DNA of 64,000 nucleotides from assembly GCA_021399435.1 (NCBI GenBank), contig JAJTUP010000023.1, positions 496,001 through 560,000 of the forward strand, read 5' to 3'. Below are positions 21,647 through 34,134 of this stretch, one piece after another. The stretch comes from Diaporthe sp. PMI_573. Its lineage: Eukaryota; Ascomycota; Sordariomycetes; Diaporthales; Diaporthaceae. Position 1 is the stretch's first letter; each line of letters opens with the position of its first letter. A program made the translations under genes and the position numbers. The notes below the pieces were generated by a model. It was not told the origin of the DNA and did not search any database. It was given only the letters and a program-made list of their open reading frames with translations.

Positions 21647-23788
21647 ATGTCGTCTGTTGGACACACGAGTGACCACGTCAAGATGGACGCTCTCCACCCC
21701 AACGATGGACTACCACGCGGCTCCAGAAGTGGTGAAAGCAAGGAGCGAGGTAATTCAAAACGAAAGAAACGTCATAGGAGAAAGGACGCCAGAGCATACG
21801 ACAAGACCCTTGTGAACGACCGTGATCACCAACTCCCTGAGGATCACACTGCGGGGATCAGTGGACATCACGACGGTCGAAGCCAGGAGCTGCGCAGCTT
21901 TTCCAGCGGCCAAGGCAAGCGCGTCATGACGGCGCGGAATCGAGACACCGATTCGGATGGTGGCGCTGCTCCGAACAGCAGATCTGACTCACCACAAGGA
22001 CATCAGTCCCCAGAAAATTCCGGTGACTCTGGGAAGCGAGGCACCGATGTCAATGAAGACGGCTCAGAGGAACTCGGGCAAAGAGACGTTTCCGACAGTG
22101 AAGAATTATTGCCTGCACATCTCCTACCTCCTCCGTCCCATCAAGTCTCACCCGAGGACAGTGAGTACTCGCCCAATGAAGCTCAGAGTAGCGACTCGCC
22201 AGGGAGCCAACCGATGCAGGAGACGACATTCACAGGCGACGACTCGGCCCAACAAGCAAGACCGAGGAAGCGGAAGTCACCAGAAGGTCCACACACTAAC
22301 ACTGATTTCCGACAACTGAAGAGAGCCAAGGGCTTCTTCAACCGCGTCTATCTGGACATCCTGAATGAGGATATTGCGCACGCAGTAGCCCAGTATGTCC
22401 CTCTCGGCCGCGAGACCAAAGACGAGAGGATCAGCCTGCCCTCATCGCAGATCGGCACGGTAACTTGGACACCCACGGAGAAGGAGCGCTTCTTCGAGGC
22501 CCTCGGTCGCCTCGGCAGGGACGATTCACCAGGCATCGCTCGCCGGATCCGCACCAAGGGAGACGTGGAGGTCAGGCAGTACCTGAGGCTGCTCCAGGAC
22601 GGGCTCGCCCAGCGACGGCAGCAGAATGAGCTCGACCCCCTGGAACTGGCAGACTTCCCCGCAGCTGTCGAGCTCAGCCATGAATGCTGTGAGGCCTTGG
22701 ATAAGGCGGCCGACAGCCTTGCCCTGAGACAGGAGACCTTTGAGCAGACCACTGAGCAGCACAAGCATGGGGACGACTGGTTGATCACTCAAGAGGGGTG
22801 CATGGATGCTTCCCAGGACGAGGCAGTCGACGACGTTCTGATGCCAGAATCCGTTTTGAACGTACAGAACTGGCTGAAACTATCGGAGAGGCTATTTATG
22901 AACGGCACATCCGAAGAGAGCAATTGGCAGTCCGTGGACGGCGACCCCCCTTCAATAAAGCGTTCGACGCTGGAAGACTTCTACTCGGTTGCGCTAACGC
23001 TTACAAGACGACTGGTGTCGGCAACACTCTTCACTGCGAGCTCACGTATACGGTCTGAGAGCGGATATAAACCAGAAATCCAGAGCGAGGTGCGCAAGAA
23101 AGACGTCCGCGCCGCAGCCCTGTCCTTGGGACTAAGGACGGAGAAACAGCCCGTGTTGGCTGGAACCGCCAGGCGCTTAGGATTGCATGTTTACGAGCAT
23201 CCACCGAGACCCAGGGAAGAGGAAGACGAGATGACGATGATGCCATATGACGCCGTTGAGCATGCCCTGGGAATGAATGTGCATCGCAACATCAGCGACA
23301 TCAGGCAGAGGATGCAGCGGATAGAATTGTCCTCAGATGACGAAGCCGTCTCGCATCCTGCACCGGCACACAGCGAAGTTGATACGGACTCGGTGGGGTC
23401 AGACGAGGATTACCTATCGGATGGAGACGAAGATGAAGAGGAAGAGGACATCAAGGCCGAGGCAGACGAGATCATGTTGTACTCGGCAGTCGATCAGCCG
23501 CAGACAAAGAGAGACCGCGAGACACTGTTTCGCAGGATCAAGGCCGAGAGGGAGCAGGAGGCCTATGCCGACGCCGTGGACGCCCAGGCGACGTACCAGG
23601 AGGAGAGGCGGATGTGGGAGGAGGTGCTGGGGAGGCACCCTCCGCATCCCTTGGTCGACCCTGGGCTGCCTCCGGCCGGGCGGCGGATGAAGGTGGCGGT
23701 AGGCGCTGCGTATTCCGTGGGGAGGGACTGGAGGGCCCATACGAAGGTGGTTAGTGAGTGGGAATATCGAGCCCGAATGCATGGGTGA
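21647..23788 (+). CDS. rrn5: Rrn5-like subunit of the RNA polymerase I upstream activation factor
   Basis: Single exon, 713 aa. The first 220 residues are charged and disordered (SKRKKRHRRKDAR, many S/E/D). A histone-fold-like segment follows (FFNRVYLDILNEDIAHAV, about 235-252), then a SANT/Myb-like domain at about 270-320 (VTWTPTEKERFFEALGRLG). Acidic runs occur near 590-605 (DEDEEEEDIKAE). In yeast, UAF (Rrn5, Rrn9, Rrn10, Uaf30 and histones H3/H4) marks rDNA promoters for Pol I; Rrn5 supplies the SANT domain and a histone fold. The C-terminus is rich in E/R/Q with likely coiled coil (RDRETLFRRIKAEREQEAY). Identification rests on domain order and fungal family resemblance. Confidence 0.82.
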   Translation: MSSVGHTSDHVKMDALHPNDGLPRGSRSGESKERGNSKRKKRHRRKDARAYDKTLVNDRDHQLPEDHTAGISGHHDGRSQELRSFSSGQGKRVMTARNRDTDSDGGAAPNSRSDSPQGHQSPENSGDSGKRGTDVNEDGSEELGQRDVSDSEELLPAHLLPPPSHQVSPEDSEYSPNEAQSSDSPGSQPMQETTFTGDDSAQQARPRKRKSPEGPHTNTDFRQLKRAKGFFNRVYLDILNEDIAHAVAQYVPLGRETKDERISLPSSQIGTVTWTPTEKERFFEALGRLGRDDSPGIARRIRTKGDVEVRQYLRLLQDGLAQRRQQNELDPLELADFPAAVELSHECCEALDKAADSLALRQETFEQTTEQHKHGDDWLITQEGCMDASQDEAVDDVLMPESVLNVQNWLKLSERLFMNGTSEESNWQSVDGDPPSIKRSTLEDFYSVALTLTRRLVSATLFTASSRIRSESGYKPEIQSEVRKKDVRAAALSLGLRTEKQPVLAGTARRLGLHVYEHPPRPREEEDEMTMMPYDAVEHALGMNVHRNISDIRQRMQRIELSSDDEAVSHPAPAHSEVDTDSVGSDEDYLSDGDEDEEEEDIKAEADEIMLYSAVDQPQTKRDRETLFRRIKAEREQEAYADAVDAQATYQEERRMWEEVLGRHPPHPLVDPGLPPAGRRMKVAVGAAYSVGRDWRAHTKVVSEWEYRARMHG

Positions 23789-24871
23789 GAAATTACGACG
23801 CCGGCCCAAGTAGAAATCAAATCTCGGGTATGGCTTGGTATACGCGTATCACCATCTTGGTGACGTTTGTACTGTTTAGTTGTTGGCTGTCTCGGGGCCA
23901 ACATAGACATTTAGAATAACCGAATGACCAACATCCCGTGATTATGAGAAAGAACGTGTTTATGAAAGGGATAGAACAACATATTTGTGCTTGCCACATG
24001 AGCGACAGACTGATAGTACCCCCCTCCCCCTTTGAGAGTGATGGGGTAGCCGCCGGAGATTGAGGGTTATCTAAGGTTAGAAGCGTGCAAGCTAAACGAG
24101 CAACCCGAGGCACTGGGAACAAAGGAGTGGAGAAGCAACTTCTTTGATGTGGCTGTGCTGTTCAACAGGCACGCCACCGGGCTGCACTTGTAATGGCAGC
24201 AACCCGCGGCCCCGTTCGGGGTCCCAGATGCAGCTTCGGTAACATGAGGTGAGACGTTGCGAGTTTGACACAAACCAAATTGCAGAAAGCTACAGCAGTC
24301 AACCATACGGCTGCCTCTCCTTCCCCGTCACTCCCTTTCATTTTTGTCTGATTCTCTAATCCGACTCAGACTTCCACGTTCATTCTTCGTCGATCAACCG
24401 CTGCCACGTCACCCGCTGCACGCCGTCAACCTTGCAAGTATCACCGGCCGAAGTCGTCTTCTTTGCTTGTGACAGCACCGTAGTCCGCACAGCCTAACAG
24501 CACAAACCCTAGCTGGCCAGAGAACAAGAGAGCGTCCTTTGTACAGAACACCGCGCCACTTCATTTCCAGCCATTCTGCGCATTAGCCTACCGATTTGAC
24601 CTGGCACACTAAAACGCCGGCCCGGGAGCTAGTGCTTCGCCACACACCCAATACAAGACCAAGCCCATCAGCTGCACCAGCGATCCATCAGTCGCCCGCG
24701 CATCCGAAGTCCACCCCCTCGGAACGTTAACTTCCTCCCTTCAACAACCACCACCAAACCTCGCAACACCTCACAGACCATCGCGAGAACTCCACCTACC
24801 AACAGCACCTGCTGTCCCCATCAAAACCTCTCACCTAACCGCATTCCCAAGGACATAAACCAGGCCTCAAC
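23789..24871. promoter_or_regulatory. Intergenic region and probable leader of the CYSTM gene
   Basis: The first third should contain the rrn5 3' end. From about 24650 to 24871 the plus strand is rich in CCA/CAA/ACC with few G, a common look for highly expressed ascomycete 5' leaders. A short GC-rich inverted repeat lies at about 24209-24225. No other gene is seen. Confidence 0.5.
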
Positions 24872-25267
24872 ATGTCCAAGTCAACAGACGCCCCACCGGC
24901 CTACTACGCAGGCCAAGGGCCCGAGCCCCCGAAGCCCACCTGGGACGGCCAGCAGCAGCAGCAACAACAACAGCAGGGCTACCCCCCGCAGGGAGGCTAC
25001 TACCCGCCCCAGGACGGCGGCTACTACCAGCAACAAAACATGGGATACGGGCCCCCACCACCGCAGGGACCATATGGCCCTCAGGGCCCCTACGGCCCGC
25101 AGGGTCCCTACGACCAGCAGCAACAGCAGTACCCCCCGGGGGCCTACTACCAGCAGGGCCCGCCGTACGGCCAGTACCAGGACAACCGCGGGCAGAGGGG
25201 GCCGGGCATGCTGGAGGGTATCATGGCCGCGCTGTGCTGCTGCTGCTGTCTGGATATCCTCATCTAG
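24872..25267 (+). CDS. Small Q/P/G/Y-rich CYSTM-type protein
   Basis: Single exon, 131 aa. About 105 residues are P/Q/G/Y-rich with polyglutamine runs and repeated GPYGPQ units, followed by a C-terminal segment with five adjacent cysteines (MLEGIMAALCCCCCLDILI). This order, a disordered proline-rich head plus a Cys-rich hydrophobic tail, is typical of the CYSTM family (cysteine-rich transmembrane module), found in eukaryotic stress-related proteins and probably membrane-attached. The start has a favourable context (CAACATGTCC). The precise role is unknown; stress tolerance is a family-level guess. Confidence 0.85.
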   Translation: MSKSTDAPPAYYAGQGPEPPKPTWDGQQQQQQQQQGYPPQGGYYPPQDGGYYQQQNMGYGPPPPQGPYGPQGPYGPQGPYDQQQQQYPPGAYYQQGPPYGQYQDNRGQRGPGMLEGIMAALCCCCCLDILI

Positions 25268-26560
25268 GCTGCCCCACAGACAAGACAGTATGCGGACACA
25301 ACGCGATGCGATGTAAGACGATGCGATGCGCCGTAAGGGCACCCGATAGCAACCACCGGAGATAACCATATGATGTGGGACCGATGCGAAGCGAAAACGC
25401 TGGAGACACGAGAAACATTGTTCGACCATCGGGTGGCGTGGGCCAATGTCAGCTGATGACGACGCGCAACACGGTGACGAGGTTGACTCCAGGCGTGGTA
25501 CACCATGTGGTGCACAAGGCAAGGGGCGCGATCAACAGTGCAGGCCTAGAATCGCATTCGTGTACATGGGCCGCATCTTTTTCTTTTTTGATTCTTTTGC
25601 CAACAAACGTCGTTTCAAAGCCGGCCGGAACTATTTGAAACCAAGGCCGTCCAAGTCGGAAGGAGATACACCAAGGAATCGGTAGATGCGTGAACAGATG
25701 GGACGGGGATCGGGAGGAGCGTATCGGTAGGGGGCGTTTGCATTCTCGCACGGCGTTCGGGGGGCAGTGAAATTGGGCCGCCTGAGGAGAAGGCAAATGG
25801 AAATTCGAAGGGAAAGGGAAAGGGAGCAACACAAGTCTTGGGGGGACACCATCTTCTCTAATACCACCCAACCGTCCGGCGCGTTATATGATTCTACTTT
25901 GTAACTTTTCGCCCCTCGCAGAGATAGAGGAATGGGAGCAGCATGAAATTTGTACTGGTTGATGATCCTCGGTCCGCGTGAACGTGAAATGCAGCAAGCC
26001 ACCTCTAGTGGACACTGTGAATGGTTTCTCGAGATGACGCAAGATCTAAGAACGCAACCATTCATTCAGTCCACCCTAGGTATGGGCGACAACCACCTTT
26101 GCGGGGTCTTGTCTTTCCCCCGGTGCGGCCAGCTGCATATACTTACACAAGTCTGTCGTTGAGCGCCAGAATAGACACAAGTGCTCCAGTAGTAGTGGTG
26201 CACTAACAAGGGTCACAACAGCCATGACGCAGCCCGATGGAACCAGTCGTAGGTTGAAAATGGATGCATTTGGGTACGAAGAAATACCCCCTGTCTTGTG
26301 CTCGTTTCTAATGCCTGTGAAAATGCAGTCTCTCCAACGCTATATGTATATGCAGTGCACTGCCCCCGTGCCATGCGTCTGTGATGCTCCGTGAACCGAT
26401 AACGTACATCTCTTAAAACCTAAAAGCCCATCCTCAGGAACGCCCTCACTGTATCACTGAACAGGTATAAAAAAATCCCAAATGTGAAAACGCCGCCGCC
26501 TGATGCAAGAACGTATGAAATACAAGAAGTGGAACCCAGCTGTCAGACTGATCTGATCAA
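25268..26560. other. Convergent intergenic region between the CYSTM and channel genes
   Basis: This 1.29-kb stretch holds two 3' ends. Just after the CYSTM stop is a short imperfect duplication of GCGATGCGATG-like sequence (about 25300-25335). Nothing else supports a gene or element. Confidence 0.5.
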
Positions 26561-29500
26561 TCACAGCTGGATGAGGTCGAGCTCGGAGAAGTCGGGCGGC
26601 GCGCGGCCGTAGACGGCGCGGCACTTTGAGTCGAGCGCCGTGCCCTCGTTGCTGATCCAGATGTGCTCGCTGTAGTCGTTGGTGCGCCGCACCTCGTCGT
26701 CCGACACGCCGAGGTCGTCACGGGGGATCCAGACGACGGGCCGCCGCGCTCGCACCGCCGAATGCGTGAAGGCCTTCTGGACGAGCTGGTTACGCTCCTC
26801 CGGCGTGAGGTCCTCGATTTCGTCGGCGAACCCACCGTACAGCGCCTCGCCGATTGCACGCTGCGCCTCGAGCTCCTTGCCCCGCCGCTGCCTCCTGTAC
26901 TCGGCTGCCGTCTTGAGGTTCTCCTCTGCCTTCCCGAGGGTGGCGTTCCGCATCGTGTTTCCACTCTGCACCGCCCAGGTGCCGGCGTGCTTTAGTGTTG
27001 AGACAGGGTTGATGAGCTTCGTCCGCAGACTGCCTCCCCCGGAAGACAGATTCTTGCGATGAGTTTTCGCTGTCGAGTCCTTGTGAAGCTTCGAGCCGGG
27101 TGCCCTGTCTGCCGGGCCATCGAGTTCCTGCATCTCGATATCCTTGTCATCCTCGTAGGTTTTGATGCTGCGAAGAGTAGTCGTCTCATCGTCATCGGTA
27201 ATTATTCCCAGGCGTCGGTCTTGTGCCCTCTGGAAGGCTTGGTCCCTCAAGACGGCCTCGTCTTCGAAAGTGATAGGAAGATATCGCGTCAGGGGGCCGA
27301 ACTCGCGGTTCAAGAATATTTGGTAGAGAACCGTGAGTGCCAAGGCGATGACCATGATTATGGCCTGCGGGTAACATGTCGAGGATTGAATCAGGAATAG
27401 GCCGAGTAGACAGACTTCCATGACATAAAGCCCTGTAAAAGTCTGATTGAGAGCCCTGGGGTACAGAACTCCACCTGTGTCTGATCTGAAGCGGGTCACA
27501 TAAAGCATGTTGTAGCGATGGGCAAACCAGAGCATGGCGAAGTTGATGATGGCGAACACTGTCATGAGGGGTGCGATAACAGAGAAGATGATGGCAATGC
27601 ACGCGAAGTTTGTGTACACGGGGAAGAATGAACCCCAGCTGACTTGGGGCAGCGAAATTTGGCGCTTGAACTTCGCTCTCACAGTGTTGTCGGAAATCTT
27701 CGAGAGGAAATACCACATGGCCTGCAAACGTCATTAGATCTCACTCTGCAACGCTGTGGGAAATGAACGGCCGACTTACCAAGCCCGCTACTTGCAGGAG
27801 CGTTCCAGAGCTCACAGAGGCACCCTGAAGTACCAAGTACGAGAAGAAGTAATTGGCCGAGTCTGGCAGGTTCTTGGCGAGGATGGTCGGCAGCTCCTCC
27901 ACGTGTGAGGCAACGGCTATCAGCGTGTTTATGGCTGAAGACGAAATACTGACGACGAGGAAGACTTGCACAAAGAGGACTGTGTGGTTGTTAGCAACGA
28001 GATTTCTGCTTTCCGCACAACGGGTATACTCACAGAAGAAGTAATAAGTCTGCACCCACTCCGACCTTGACGCCCCAGTCTTGACGCCTTGGAACTCTGC
28101 GACAAAATTGAGGATTATAGGTACAAGCGCCAGGAGGACAGCTAAGAGAACGGGTGGCAAGACACCCGCAGCCAGTTTCACGAAGTCGTGTACCTTCTCA
28201 TTCGCCCGGAGGAAGCTGAGCCATTCATACTGAGTGATGAGATCATCGATGGAAGCGAGACCTGCGGAGAACGCAACAGGAATCGTCCACAGAATGACCA
28301 TGCCGAAAACAAATCCACCGGCAAGCAGGGCCCGTGACCACTGCATCCACCAGCTCATTGCCATGTTGTCCCAGATCACATCTTCGGGTGAAATTTCAAC
28401 TACCCTCGGGGCCATGGTCTTGGGCACATGGTGGATCGCGCTCTGACAGGCCATGTGGGCTGCCACCTGGTTGTTGAATTGGATGAAGGCAGAAGTCATG
28501 ATGGGGAAACGCTCGGTGTGGTTCTGGTCTTCCTCGATCTCCACGTTCCAGCGAGCAAGCTCCTTCCGGCACCAATAGATCGTGTCGACTTTCTTGTTCA
28601 GGAACGGCAGTCCCGGCAGCCAGCCCGGTGTCCATTCGAATATTGCAAGCCGGTGATGAGGACGGTCCTTGGGTTTGATCCATTTCTCCCACTCGGCGCC
28701 CTCTCTCTCCTTGTAGTCCTCTTCCTGTCCGGGGTTGACAAATGGAGGATATTCGAGTTTCTCCTCGTCGTCGCCCATGAAAGGGATGTGCTGCTTGATC
28801 TTGGTCCATAGCGATCTCTTGTCGGTAAATGGGTACTCGTTGTTTTCGGCGCCTTGAGGAACAGGTGAGGCGTAGCCTCCAGAAGGCGGTTTCCAGAACT
28901 GGTACCACCGTGTTTCCTCATGGTCATATAAATCTTCAACATTTTCCAATTTGCGGACTGTGTTGCCAAAGTGCTTGGGGTTAAGCTCTTGTTGCATCGA
29001 TTCCTTACCATAAGGCTCGGACGGGGTCTGGCTTCGCTCTGTGGCGAACGACTGCTTGGGTTCATCAACCATTATCTGCACACGTCTGTCTGTCGGTGGG
29101 TTGCGGCGGTTTTCGGCTCGTGTTTGTGAACTCGCTGACGGACCGGGCTCCTGCGTGACGAAATGGAAGCCGCCACTTCTTTCCAGCTCATGGTCGACAC
29201 CTTGGCCAATAGCCGAAATGCCGCCCACTATGCCAGCACCAGCTCGACCAAGGGCGTTCGCGCCGCCTTTTAAACCTTGCCCTACTTTCAAGATCCCTCC
29301 GTCCAGGACAGCGAAGGGGTTCAGCATCTGTCCGTTCTTTTGAGGCTCAAGGTCGTTAGTCTCGGTGCCTTCCTTCGCAACCTGCTCCGGATTATGAGGT
29401 GTTTCTTCGTGGTCTCCGTAGCTGATGCCTTGCTCATCCTCAGCTCTGCGTCTGGCCTGCTCGTCCTCGTCCTTCTGCCTTTGCAGTCTCTCAGCCTTGG

Positions 29501-30531
29501 TGGGCTTGTTCGTTCTGAGCTGCTTCCGCCTCTTCTTCTCTTCCTGGTCGCGCTTCTTCAGCTGGTTCTTCTTACACTGGCGTATCAGATCGCTCTCTGC
29601 GCTCTCGAGCTGCAGATGGATCTCTTCTCTCTTTTTTATCTTCTCAAGGAGCGGGGAAAAGTCGTGTGTCTACACATATTTGTCAGCCATAAGACAGCAA
29701 CTAAAGCGGACGGTGCTTACCAGCCAGATATTCCTAATTCCGCCTGGGAAAACGTCGAATAGTCCCCGCAATGCTTCTTCAGATAACCACTTCTCCGGGA
29801 TGGACGAGACGAGCACGGTGTTGGCTGAAGCCCTCAGCCGATGCTCGGCGCTTGTCAGCCAGTCCTGCCGCACCTTGATGTAGACCCTCATCTCGGAAAA
29901 GATGACAGCACAGACCCAGACAATGACCAGAATTGCCAACATGAGATGTGCCCAGCGACGATCGGCGTTCTCGGGCCTGACATTGGCCCAGGACAGTGTG
30001 CTGAGCCCGACGACGGTGGTGTTGCTGGTGGGGTCCTCATCGGTCTCGTTGGTCCACAGGTTGTTACCGTAGCCGCCTATAAAGTTGACGGGCAGCAGGA
30101 TGGGCAGGATGATGCAGGCGAGAGGAATGAACATGACCAGGAGGGTCTTGAGGTACCTCAAGAAGAAGAAGGCGTCCAGACCACATTTCTTGATGACCTC
30201 CCTGTCGCTAAAGGTCATTATGGTCTTGATGAGGGCCCAGGGAGTGACAGGCGGAGGGTCGCTGCGGGAAAGAAGGTCAATAAACAGGGAAGAACCTCTT
30301 CCAGGGCGGCAAACAGCCAACTTACGTCCGCTCTCTCTCGGGCACCAAGAAGGACTTTGGCTTATAGATCCTTGCGATCTTGTTCCTAAGTAGCAGGAAC
30401 AAGGAGACCTGGGCAAATGCGACGGCAAGGGCGACGCCCACCGACGCGAGGAAGGTCTCGAGGCCCTGGCCGGAGACCGCCAGGGCAGTCCCGATGGTGG
30501 GGTCGGTGGCATTGGTGAGAGGGTCCGACAT
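26561..30531 (-). CDS. Csc1/OSCA-family (DUF221) stress-gated cation channel
   Basis: Five exons, 30531-30326, 30261-29721, 29669-28034, 27979-27780 and 27721-26561, give 1247 aa; all junctions keep frame. The N-terminal part has three membrane helices (about 24-50, 105-140, 175-200). A long cytosolic part follows, then the channel core with further helices from about 680 to 1000, introduced by the family-typical APRVVEISPEDVIWDN. The C-terminus resembles the Phm7 extension (WISNEGTALDSKCRAVYGRAPPDF). Relatives are yeast Csc1, Rsn1 and Phm7 and plant OSCA osmosensing channels. This protein is longer than yeast Csc1 (782 aa) or Phm7 (991 aa). The extra length is a highly charged K/R/E/Q segment from about 250 to 450 and an extended tail. 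Which yeast paralogue is closest cannot be settled by eye, though the tail favours Phm7. Confidence 0.9.
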
Positions 30532-33500
30532 TGTGCGGGACGGGGTACAAACTGCACCCAGAAATATTCAGAACGATAGGTGGTCCTCGGAGTCTAGGGG
30601 CGGTGGTACTGGAGGTTGAGGATCGGAATGAAGAGTCGTAGGAGTGATGGTCAGTTGAATAGCAACATTGTCGAGGAGCGGCGGTCAATAGGTGGCGGTG
30701 GGAGGTGGATCGTTGGCAGAGTATTTAGTGGTCAGTCGCCAGGACGTTGTCGACACACAATGTGCAAGCACCCCAAGCGAACAAAGGGTAGATGTCTGTT
30801 TGTCGTGTGTCGTGTGTCGCGTGTTGTGCCGTACCGTGTCCTGGTTTAGACTGCACAGAGCGTTGGACGCGGTTTCGAAGGTGGGAAAGTGTGGACAGGA
30901 ATAGGTCAAGAACAATGGGGAAGGCGTATGGAAAGAAGGAGACGGTCTGCCCTGCTCTAGTGCCAACTATAGCAGGGGAGCTATGACGGGAAGGAGGCAG
31001 GGAAGGGGTAGGGCCCAGAGGGAGGACTAGTCATAAACTTGAGTTGAAGATGAGTTGATAGCGATTGTCGTCTAAGGGTGAAACAAAACTTGAATTGGCG
31101 ACTACCTTGGGCAGCTTGTGGCTTAGCTATCCCGTGGAGGGAGGCTCGCTGGGAGGCCGCGATTGGGCGCATGCAGGTCGGCCGGGGTGTTTCCAGGGAC
31201 AGGCCTGGCGATTCGTGACATCAGTGGCTCAGGTCCCTTGCCCCCTTTGAGACGGCAGGGACGGTCAGAATTGCTGTGCAGCAGTCGATCTAGGCCTCCC
31301 AAATTTGTGTACCAGGCTGTGATTGGGTGTCGCGGCTACAACGTTAATGACCTGGGCCCCACCGCGAATCGACCCGCGGGGCTCGTCAGACTCGTCTGGT
31401 CCAACCGTTAGACGACCAGCTGCAGGTGTCTGCTCTGTCTGCGACACGGCGACACCTGGCCACCCTGTGAGGGCCAGTCGAGACCAGCCAACCGTCCGCG
31501 GCTCACATCCATCCACGACCCTCTCTGCTCGCGGCTGCAGGCCGCCCCCCATCATTATCAATCTGGACTTAAGCGATTGCCCAAGCGCAGCACAGCGCAG
31601 ATTCTGTGCCACTCAGCAGCATGTCACAGACCACAAAGGTGGAGATAAGGTTCTGAGATGAGATGGATCCTACATGTGTAGATGGACATGAGAGGATGAA
31701 ATAAGCTCCGTCACCACGCCCGGTCTCAGCGAAAGGGGGTTCGCATCTGCATTACGAAGGCGGCGCCCCGTGCCGCCCACGTGCACTGCCCTTGTTCATA
31801 GTCTCAATTGCCTATCGCACCAGTCTTATCCGTATTCATGCTCGTATTTGGCAACACCAGATACACGCGCGCTTGTGGGTTCAGAGCTGGGCTAGGGATG
31901 ATTGATGGTTCATTCAATGTTCAGTGAGAGCACCGATCTACTTGCTGTAGATGGACGACGGTTGGATCATCATCCGTCTGACGACACACAAGTGATGTGC
32001 ATTGAGTGACCTCCTTGGTGAAATCATCCCATTCCAAAAGATGGGCGTCCCGAGGAGACATTGTGATTCTCGGAAGACAAAGGTGTCGCGAAGGTACCGA
32101 CCGGATCCTCTCGGCAGGCTATCAGGCCGCCCGTTCGCCTCTTTTTCTGACCTCACGGCAGTGCGGCAGACACGGCAGACACGGCATGTTCACCGCGCCA
32201 GGTGCAGCGGAGGTGGAGATGATTACCCCATTGATATACGATGCAGTAGCACATATAGCGGCGTGGCACAGAGACTAAAGTGGTGATCGCCGGCCTAGCA
32301 GTCCACACAGGATACCTTAAGACAGCGGGGCGTGTTGCCGAATGAAACTTGTAGCGGGTCACACACAGATAGAGTATAGCAGGCGTGATGCAGAGAATAG
32401 ATAAAAGCATGATGCTTGCTTGTGGCTTCATCAGGCAATGTGGCCTGGTTGATTGTGGTCGCCCTCGTGTCGTGGCCCAAGGTGCTCTGTGTGACCCGCC
32501 AGTTTCAGTGCACAGTAGCACACAGAGAGATCCAATCTCGTCATGTGCAGTGTTACCACACAGCCGGGAGGGCGACCCGGGAAAAGGTTGTCTGCAGCGA
32601 TCGGGTGCCGGCGAGGCCGGTGATGTGGGCCCGTATGCCTATCTATCCTCGGCCGCTGCGGCCCTGTTGCCATGTTTGCCGAAAGGCGGCTAGCCTCCCA
32701 GACTGTCGGGCTTGTATGCTGTGCTGTACTATTACATGTGCTGCTATAATACACCGAGGCTATGTGGCTAAGTACGTGCGTGTAATCCAGCCACGGAGTG
32801 GCGAGGTTCGGCTGTCATGTCATGCAGATACATCGAGGTCTGCCAGCCTATCGGGCCAGGTGCCATGTACAGTGCAGTACAGGTACGTGCAGACACGGCA
32901 GATAGCAGCAGAGCATGTATGACCAGCAGGGCACATGACAGCGAGCCGATGCTTGCGTCCCAAGGCCACCAGAAGTGTGGCCTTTTTGTGGACGTCCCTG
33001 GCCTGTTGCAAAGAAAGCGCCGAGGCGGTACGACAGTTTCTCCAGCTTCTGTTGCAACGAACGATGGATGGCTGCCCCAATCTGGCAAACATTTGATCGC
33101 TGGCACAAGTATACAGCCCTGCACCATCGGACCATGGACCGTGGACCGTGGACCGTGGGGCCAGCGTGCTAGTATCAACTCTGTCGGCTCTTCTTTTTCT
33201 GCCTCTCCCAGACAAGCCGACAGCTGTCGGGGCCCCCAGAAGGCGCGCGTCCCTACAAGTGAGCCCTTAGTCCCTTGCTCCTTTACCACAGCCCGCCTGC
33301 GGCTGTCCACCTTGTTCCACCGAGGCGCACAAGGAACACCGAGGGAACCCTCAGGCGGTCACTCCCCGCATTATTCCCAGTTGGTCGGCCCCGAGATGTA
33401 GCCGCCGAGATATTACGCAACGCCCAACCAGCGCCTGCTGGGCATGACGTCCGTTTCCACTTCCACTTCCACTTCCACTTACTCTTACTCTCTTGCCCAC

Positions 33501-34134
33501 TATTCCTGGCGCTCCGCTGTGCAGTCGAGTCAATCGGGGAGATGCGAGGAACAAAGGCGACAGGGTGCAGGGTGCAAGACCCTTTCCTCCTACCCCGGCG
33601 CATACACATGCCCTTCTCGAACGCCCACAGATCTGGGGCGTGTCTTGGTGGAGGGAAGTGACATGACGGACAGCGGCCACGTTTGGTCGGCTGCTCGTTT
33701 CTTATTATTATTAGACCCGGCAGTCCACGTCCTCTTTGGGATCATGTCCGATCCTACTGCTGCTGCTGGTTGCTGATTTAACCGCCCCCCAAACCCGAGA
33801 GGCTGCGCTTTATTGTCCTCCCTGCCTTCCTGTCACCTGTGACTAGTGACCAGTGACCAGGGAGATAATAGGCCATATTATATATCTGCTCAACTTATTC
33901 CTGTACCTGTCTACCTCCTCACGGCCCACACTCCTCTCTGAAGCAGAAGGGTACGCCCCCATCCGCTCTACGCCACATAAGATCTAGGATCGCCCAGATC
34001 GCCCAGCTTTTGGGTTCTCTTCTATGCGCCTATCGAGTGGCTTATCTCATACCCTCTGGGCGAACCGTCTTACTTTTCTACCTGTCTCCCGCCCCCTTCT
34101 CTTTTCCCTTTCGTTCTCTTCGGACACCAGCAGG
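30532..34134. other. 3.6-kb intergenic region
   Basis: This lies between two divergent genes (channel on minus, monooxygenase on plus), so both promoters lie inside. It holds a perfect (TTCCAC)n tract at 33455-33480 and a triple GGACCGT repeat near 33130-33155. Open frames up to about 194 codons exist on both strands but overlap each other and have no domain-like sequence. No transposon ends or RNA genes were recognised. Confidence 0.5.
33455..33480. repeat. (TTCCAC)n microsatellite
   Basis: Four perfect tandem copies of a six-base unit plus a partial copy, in non-coding DNA 650 bases before the monooxygenase start. Confidence 0.9.

Noticed and set aside
34024..34134. Upstream in-frame ATG for the monooxygenase
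   Set aside because: It would add a Leu/Ser/Arg-rich segment before the flavin fold. The Met at 34135 lies at the distance usual for the family.
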